Shown here: one piece after another, positions 57,927 through 64,000 of the stretch
Layout: each line of letters starts with the position of its first letter
Numbering within the stretch: the first letter of the stretch is position 1
Assembly (NCBI GenBank): GCA_016188575.1
Contig: JACPHN010000265.1
Coordinates: 1 to 64,000 of the forward strand
DNA length: 64,000 nucleotides
Source of the DNA: Candidatus Schekmanbacteria bacterium
GTDB taxonomy: Bacteria > CSSED10-310 > JACPHN01
Direction: 5' to 3'
The notes under the pieces: generated by a model
Database searches by the model: none
Seen by the model: only the letters and a program-made list of their open reading frames with translations
Told to the model about the DNA's origin: nothing
Translations under genes and position numbers: made by a program

Positions 57927-58619
57927 ATGTCTAACTCTCCTGACATGAGTGACGCCGTGGACGTCCCGGCATTCGTCGGGGCGGGTCGCCGGAGCGAGCC
58001 ATCGGCAGCGCCGCTCTCGCCGCTCCGCGGCGCCTGGTGTGAAGTAAAGGACGAAGAGTTGGTCATGATCGCGGTGCAAGGCAATACGACAGCCTTCGAC
58101 GAGCTTGTGCGGCGGCACGAGCGCGCGGCGTTCAACGTCGCGTATCGCATGCTGGGCAGCTACGACGAGGCCTCGGACCTCGTGCAGGACGCGTTTCTTC
58201 GCGCCTATCGGGCGCTCGCGACGTTTCGCCAGGACGCGGCGTTCTCGACCTGGTTGCACCGTATTCTCGTAAATCTGTGCATCAATCGCAGGAAACGCTG
58301 GAAGGTGTGGCGGCGTAAGCAGACGGTTTCACTTGACGAACCACTGGGAGACGAAGATGGGCCGACCGTCGGCGACATGCTCTCGGGGGACGTGCCGAGC
58401 CCCCACGACACGGTCGTATCGGAGCAGCAGGCGAGGCGCATCCAGCACGCGATCGCGGAGCTGGCGCCGGACCACCGCGCCATCGTCATTCTCCGAGACA
58501 TCGAGGGCCGCGCGTACGACGAGATCGCCGCCATACTCGAGATTTCCGAGGGCACGGTAAAATCACGCCTCAATCGGGCCCGAGCCAGGCTGCGCAAGAG
58601 CCTCGAGACCTTGCTGTAG
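57927..58619 (+). CDS. rpoE: ECF RNA polymerase sigma factor (RpoE-like)
   Basis: 230 aa. Region 2 (AFDELVRRHERAAFNVAYRM ... DLVQDAFLRAYRALATFR, FSTWLHRILVNLCINRRKR) and region 4 (IQHAIAELAPDHRAIVILRD, YDEIAAILEISEGTVKSRLN) are complete. An N-terminal extension of about 40 residues precedes region 2. The anti-sigma gene follows after 21 nt, the usual arrangement for ECF pairs. No autoregulated promoter was identified. Confidence 0.95.
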   Translation: MSNSPDMSDAVDVPAFVGAGRRSEPSAAPLSPLRGAWCEVKDEELVMIAVQGNTTAFDELVRRHERAAFNVAYRMLGSYDEASDLVQDAFLRAYRALATFRQDAAFSTWLHRILVNLCINRRKRWKVWRRKQTVSLDEPLGDEDGPTVGDMLSGDVPSPHDTVVSEQQARRIQHAIAELAPDHRAIVILRDIEGRAYDEIAAILEISEGTVKSRLNRARARLRKSLETLL

Positions 58620-58640
58620 CGCCAGACGAAAGACACGCAC

Positions 58641-60017
58641 ATGAGCACCAAAACCAGGGATCAGGGGAATCGCGAGGGAACGAGCCTCACCTGCGAGCAG
58701 GCGCGCGCCGGCCTCGCCGACTTTGACGAGGGTCAGCTCGGCGACGCGCAGCAGCGCGTCGTGGCGCAGCACCTGGGGCAATGCGCGGACTGCGAATCCG
58801 AGCGCAAGGCCATGGCAAGGTTGCGATCGATCCTCCGCGCGCTCCCCGCTGCCACCCCGCCAGCCGAGCTGCGCGGCGCCGTGATGGCGCGGATCGCGCG
58901 CGAAGCGGCGCCGAACCGAGCGACGGGGCGCGCGCGATCGCTCGTGAGGGCCCAAGATTTGGGGACCTGGCTCTTCGGCGCCCCCGTCCGGCGGTTCGCG
59001 GTCACCGCGGCGATGGTGATCATTTGCGGCGTAGCAGTCGGCAGAATCGCGATCTCGCCGCCTGAGCTCGGCGGGCGCGACGCGGCCGTGCTGCGCGATT
59101 CACTGGTGCAGCCCCAAGCCATGCCGCAGTCCCTGAGCGAGCAGCGGGCGCGGCTGCCGGAGCCCGCGACGCTAAAGAAAGCCAAGGCGGAGAGCACCGC
59201 GAGCGCCGCGGGGCCTGGCGAGCAAGCGGCGGCGGTGTCCCCGCGCCGCGCGGAGCTCGTCGCTCGCGCCGAGCGCGCGCGGGAAATGGGTGGGTATCCG
59301 GAGGCCGTGGAGCTTTCGGCTGCGAAACAGGACACACTGGCGCTGGAGTCGGCGCCGCGCGCACCGATGGCCACCATGCCGCCGGCCATGGCGGCACCGG
59401 GCGCCAAGGAAGTCGCCCCGGCGAGCCGCCAGGCACTCGCCTCGGACGTCCGCCTTCCGGCCTTGAGGGCCACGGAGGGCGACGCCGGCGCGCTATCGGG
59501 GCGCTCGCCGGCGTTCGCGGAGCGCACCCGCGAGGGGTTAGCGGCGCGCGCGCCGAAGCCCGCGACCAGCGCTCCAGCGGATGCCACCGCGGATGCCCCC
59601 TCCCGGCGTGGCCTGCGAGCCGTCATCGTGGCGCTGTCGTGGGCGACGGCGGCGCCGGCCCAAGGCGGCGAAGACGAGATTGCGGTCACCGCGGCCAGCG
59701 CCGAGCAGGAGCGCACAGCAGAAACGGCGGCCGGCCACCTCGCTGACAAGCTCTCTGCGAGCGGCACCGACGCGGCGCCGGGGATGTCGGAGGAAGAGCT
59801 GGAGGCCGCGGAGGAGCAGATCTATGACGTGACGGTCGAGGCGAGCCGCGGGAGCGTGCGGCTCGTCAACGCGACACCGCAGCCGAGCCGCGAAGAGGCC
59901 GTGGCACTCGCGGAAGCCCTGCGCGCCCACCTGGTCGCCGCGGACAAAATGCCCGCCGCCAATGTGCGCCGCGAGTTTTCGGGCCGCGCGACCGTAGTCT
60001 GGCTACATCAGCAGTGA
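58641..60017 (+). CDS. Zinc-finger anti-sigma factor with large periplasmic part
   Basis: 458 aa. A zf-HC2/ZAS domain at about 15-55 has C18, H44, C48 and C51 (HLGQCADC), which bind zinc and hold the sigma factor. One membrane helix near 115-135 (FAVTAAMVIICGVAVGRIAI) puts the rest in the periplasm. That part is long, Ala/Glu-rich and of low complexity, with a more ordered end (YDVTVEASRGSVRLVNATPQ, SREEAVALAEALRAHLVA). A site-2 protease gene lies at the window end but may not be its partner. Confidence 0.85.
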   Translation: MSTKTRDQGNREGTSLTCEQARAGLADFDEGQLGDAQQRVVAQHLGQCADCESERKAMARLRSILRALPAATPPAELRGAVMARIAREAAPNRATGRARSLVRAQDLGTWLFGAPVRRFAVTAAMVIICGVAVGRIAISPPELGGRDAAVLRDSLVQPQAMPQSLSEQRARLPEPATLKKAKAESTASAAGPGEQAAAVSPRRAELVARAERAREMGGYPEAVELSAAKQDTLALESAPRAPMATMPPAMAAPGAKEVAPASRQALASDVRLPALRATEGDAGALSGRSPAFAERTREGLAARAPKPATSAPADATADAPSRRGLRAVIVALSWATAAPAQGGEDEIAVTAASAEQERTAETAAGHLADKLSASGTDAAPGMSEEELEAAEEQIYDVTVEASRGSVRLVNATPQPSREEAVALAEALRAHLVAADKMPAANVRREFSGRATVVWLHQQ

Positions 60018-60051
60018 GCCTGCCGGGAGGCAGGTGTTTGGAGGTTTGCCT

Positions 60052-60369
60052 GTGGACGATTTCGGGGAAGACGCTCCCCGCCTGAGCACGGGGAGAAAGG
60101 TGAGCACCGACAGCATCGAGTCTATTCTCGACGCGCTGCTCGATGAGATCTACGTTCCGGAGGCTTCGCGGCTGCGCAAGCTCGACGACGCGACCCTCTA
60201 CCCGCTGGTAGGGCGCGAGATCGAAGGACTGGTGGAGCGGCTCACGGAGGAGCAGGCGAAGGCGCTGCTCGTGCCGTCGCTGATGAGCCTGTTTCACGCT
60301 CACGTGGTGCTGGTGCGGCAGCGCGCGATGCGCACGATGAACGACGGCCGCAAGAGCCCCGGCGAGTAG
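60052..60369 (+). CDS. Small acidic protein, unknown (105 aa)
   Basis: GTG at 60052 lies 7 nt after GGAGG. The protein is helical: STDSIESILDALLDEIYVPE, RKLDDATLYPLVGREIEGLV, EEQAKALLVPSLMSLFHAHV. No signal peptide or membrane segment. It lies between the anti-sigma gene (34 nt upstream) and fumarase (19 nt downstream) and may be translated with both. No family is recognised. Confidence 0.65.
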   Translation: MDDFGEDAPRLSTGRKVSTDSIESILDALLDEIYVPEASRLRKLDDATLYPLVGREIEGLVERLTEEQAKALLVPSLMSLFHAHVVLVRQRAMRTMNDGRKSPGE

Positions 60370-60388
60370 GCCGGCGGCCTCAGCGCGA

Positions 60389-61780
60389 ATGATTGCCATG
60401 GATGAGCAAGAGCTCCGCAGCGAGCGAGATGCACTCGGCGAGGTAAGGGTGCCCGTTACGGCGCTGTATGGTGCGCAGACCCAGCGGGCAATAGACAATT
60501 TTCCAATCAGCGGCCTGCGCCTTCCTGGCCCGATGATCCGCGCCCTGGGCCTGATCAAGGGCGCGGTTTCCGAGGCCAATCGCAGGCTTGGATTGCTCGA
60601 CGCCGAACGCGCCACGGCCATCGGGCAGGCGGCCGAACAGGTGGAGGCAGGGCGATACGACGCGCATTTTCCGATCGACATCTTCCAGTCCGGCTCGGGC
60701 ACTTCGTCGAACATGAACGCCAACGAGGTCATCGCCAACCTGGCTACCGAGCTACTGGGCCGCAAAGTCCACCCCAATGATGACGTAAACATGAGCCAGT
60801 CGAGCAACGACGTGATCCCGACGGCGATCCACGTGAGCGCGGCGCTCACCGCCCACGAGTGGACGCTGCCGGGGCTGCGGCACCTCAGCGCCACCATTGC
60901 GCGCAAGGGCACGGCACTGGATCACGTCGTGAAGACCGGTCGCACACACCTGATGGACGCCATGCCGATCCGCTTCAGTCAGGAGCTCAGCGGCTGGCGC
61001 GCGCAAGTCGACGCCGATATCGCCCGCCTCACCGACTCGCTGGACCGCGTCTATGAGCTTGCCATCGGCGGCACTGCTGTGGGCACCGGCGTCAACGCGC
61101 CCCCTGAGCTGGGAAATCTCGTCGCCACAATTCTCGCCGAGCGGACCGGACTTCCCTTTGTGAGCGCGCGCAACCGGTTTCAGCACATGGCGGCCCAGGA
61201 TGTCGCCGTCGAGCTGTCCGGCCAGCTCAAGGTCGTGGCCGTGACCCTGACCAAGGTTGCCAATGACCTGCGCTGGATGAATAGCGGTCCGGTCGCCGGA
61301 CTGGCCGAGATCGAGCTCGAAGCCATTCAGCCCGGCTCGAGCATCATGCCCGGCAAGATCAATCCGGTGATCCCGGAGGCGGTGTGCATGGTGGCGGCGC
61401 AAATCATCGGTAACGACCTGACCATCACGCTCGGCGGGCAGGCGGGCAACTTTCAGCTCAACACCATGCTACCGATGATTGCCTACAACCTGGTGCAGTC
61501 GTTGCACATCGCCGGCACCGCGGCGCGGTTGCTGGCCGACAGCGCCATCGCCGGCTTCGCCGTGAATGAAGAGGGTATTCGGAGGCGACTGGGCGAGAAT
61601 CCCATTCTGGTGACGGCGCTCAATCGCGAGATCGGCTACGACCTGGGTGCGAAGATCGTCCGCGCCGCCTATAGCCAGAAGCGTTCGCTCAAGGAGGTGG
61701 CGCGGGAAATGACCGACCTTTCCTCGGAACGTCTGGACGAGCTGCTGGATCCGCGCAGGTTGACCGAGGGCGGGATCTAG
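60389..61780 (+). CDS. fumC: Fumarate hydratase, class II
   Basis: Interconverts fumarate and malate in the TCA cycle; soluble tetramer. The 463-aa length is normal. Family signatures are present: SGSGTSSNMNANEV, VNMSQSSNDVIPTAIH, KTGRTHLMDAMPIRFSQE and GSSIMPGKINPVIPEAV with the catalytic Ser. An alternative Met three codons later (MDEQELRSER) is possible. It ends next to a hairpin convergent with the sigma-54 regulator gene. Confidence 0.97.
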   Translation: MIAMDEQELRSERDALGEVRVPVTALYGAQTQRAIDNFPISGLRLPGPMIRALGLIKGAVSEANRRLGLLDAERATAIGQAAEQVEAGRYDAHFPIDIFQSGSGTSSNMNANEVIANLATELLGRKVHPNDDVNMSQSSNDVIPTAIHVSAALTAHEWTLPGLRHLSATIARKGTALDHVVKTGRTHLMDAMPIRFSQELSGWRAQVDADIARLTDSLDRVYELAIGGTAVGTGVNAPPELGNLVATILAERTGLPFVSARNRFQHMAAQDVAVELSGQLKVVAVTLTKVANDLRWMNSGPVAGLAEIELEAIQPGSSIMPGKINPVIPEAVCMVAAQIIGNDLTITLGGQAGNFQLNTMLPMIAYNLVQSLHIAGTAARLLADSAIAGFAVNEEGIRRRLGENPILVTALNREIGYDLGAKIVRAAYSQKRSLKEVAREMTDLSSERLDELLDPRRLTEGGI

Positions 61781-61799
61781 TGTGCGCCGGGGCGCGCGC

Positions 61800-61828
61800 C
61801 GGCAGGTGGCACGGATCCGTGTCCTGCC
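61800..61828. terminator. Hairpin between convergent fumC and regulator genes
   Basis: GGCAGG (61801) pairs with CCTGCC (61823), with a nested ACGGATCCGT palindrome in the centre. It lies 21 bp past fumC and 31 bp past the opposing gene. No T-run, so it is only a candidate. Confidence 0.35.
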
Positions 61829-61858
61829 GTCTGATCGGGTCGAACCGCGGCCGTGAAT

Positions 61859-63532
<1,674 letters not shown>

Positions 63533-63555
63533 CGCTCACCTCCATCAGATTGAAG

Positions 63556-63572
63556 GGATCATACATCGATCC
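63556..63572. promoter_or_regulatory. Possible activator binding site (inverted repeat)
   Basis: GGATC and GATCC are separated by 7 nt, 68-84 bp upstream of the -24 element. Position and symmetry fit an enhancer-type site for the divergent sigma-54 activator, but the arms are short. Confidence 0.3.
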
Positions 63573-63639
63573 GAGCGGCCCGGCGACCCACGCGAATCCT
63601 CTCCGAGGCGATCGAGCCACGTTTTCTCGGACGCAAGTC

Positions 63640-63656
63640 TTGGCCCGGATATTGCA
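63640..63656 (+). promoter_or_regulatory. Sigma-54 (-24/-12) promoter
   Basis: TTGGCCCGGATATTGCA matches the consensus TTGGCACG-N4-TTGCA with one difference and keeps the invariant GG and GC ten bases apart. It points at the M50 protease gene, about 49 bp before the ATG at 63705. The divergent neighbour is a sigma-54 activator. Confidence 0.78.
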
Positions 63657-63704
63657 AGTGTAATCGATGTTCACGATCCCGGCAACACTCCAAAAGGAAG
63701 ATTC

Positions 63705-64000
63705 ATGCCGCGCCAGACGCGGAGAGGTGATTCCATGACCATTTCTGCCTCCATTTCATCGCACCAACGCGCCGATGTGGCCGCGGCACCGCCCTCCCCT
63801 GCGCCGCCGAAATTGGCCACGGCGCGGCCCGAGTCGGCTCGTCGCCGCGGTCCCGCGCTTCGCTGGTCGTGGCGGCTTACTACCATCTCCGGCATCGACG
63901 TGTACGTCCACGGGACGTTCCTACTGCTGCTCGCGTTTGTGGCGTCAAGCGACCTGCTGGCCGGCCGCGGAAGCGCTGCGGTGATGCCCGACACGTTGCT
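63705..64000 (+). CDS. M50-family (site-2-type) membrane metalloprotease, N-terminal part
   Basis: Gene runs off the right edge. ATG 63705 is preceded by AAGGAAG; ATG 63735 is also possible. After a 45-residue Pro/Ala-rich cytoplasmic tail the sequence WSWRLTTISGIDVYVHGTFL, LLLAFVASSDLLAGRG is the characteristic start of soluble-domain-bearing M50 zinc proteases (normally HxTF/LLL...). The HExxH motif should lie just beyond the window. Transcription from the sigma-54 promoter suggests induction by the signal of the V4R regulator. Confidence 0.7.
   Translation, partial: MPRQTRRGDSMTISASISSHQRADVAAAPPSPAPPKLATARPESARRRGPALRWSWRLTTISGIDVYVHGTFLLLLAFVASSDLLAGRGSAAVMPDTL

Overview
The window is GC-rich DNA from a Gram-negative bacterium. 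Gram-negative envelope is shown by a tripartite RND efflux operon, a TonB-dependent receptor, a lipase with its periplasmic foldase, and an ECF sigma/anti-sigma pair. The bacterial V-type ATPase, the Pro-Thr-Ala linkers of a secreted protein and the V4R/sigma-54 regulator would suit a deltaproteobacterial-type or Binatota-like lineage, but that placement is a guess. No rRNA, tRNA or CRISPR array was seen.

Layout. (1) 1-2.6 kb is a graveyard of mobile DNA: an IS66-like transposase end, an internally deleted DUF4338 (DruA-family) gene and a frameshifted, truncated IS66 transposase. (2) 3.4-11.0 kb is a membrane-fusion/RND/RND efflux operon. (3) 11.2-16.3 kb encodes secreted hydrolases: an M4 metallopeptidase and a lipase with its foldase. 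Their upstream regions share a sequence block. (4) 16.8-25.9 kb carries a PilZ protein, RsmD, MoaA, malate synthase, an unknown secreted protein and an M1 aminopeptidase. (5) 26.0-36.6 kb holds two FHA-domain membrane proteins with small partners, a TonB-dependent receptor, a glutamine-amidotransferase-like protein lacking its catalytic Cys, a TPR-like membrane protein and a GYF_2 membrane protein. (6) 36.7-41.0 kb has two tandem DnaJ genes behind a strong sigma-70-type promoter, then a pair of peptide-type ABC permeases. (7) 41.2-48.8 kb is a V-type ATPase operon (E, DUF2764, A, B, D, I, K) whose K subunit keeps residues that match the Na+ ligands of Enterococcus NtpK. (8) 48.8-54.2 kb is accessory DNA: a HicBA module with a broken toxin flanked by near-identical repeats and an attC-like palindrome, a VOC protein, and a decayed ISAs1-type insertion sequence with recognisable ends. 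(9) 54.3-64 kb has an HNH nuclease, a small-molecule kinase-like protein, an enoyl-CoA hydratase, chorismate mutase, an ECF sigma/anti-sigma pair, fumarase and a V4R-type sigma-54 activator. The activator is divergent from an M50 protease gene that has a good -24/-12 promoter.

No clearly new multi-gene defence or biosynthetic system was found. The strongest leads are the attC-like HicBA unit, the block shared upstream of the lipase and M4 peptidase genes, the sigma-54 promoter of the M50 protease, the catalytically altered amidotransferase and RsmD proteins, and the DUF4338 remnant next to an IS66-like transposase.
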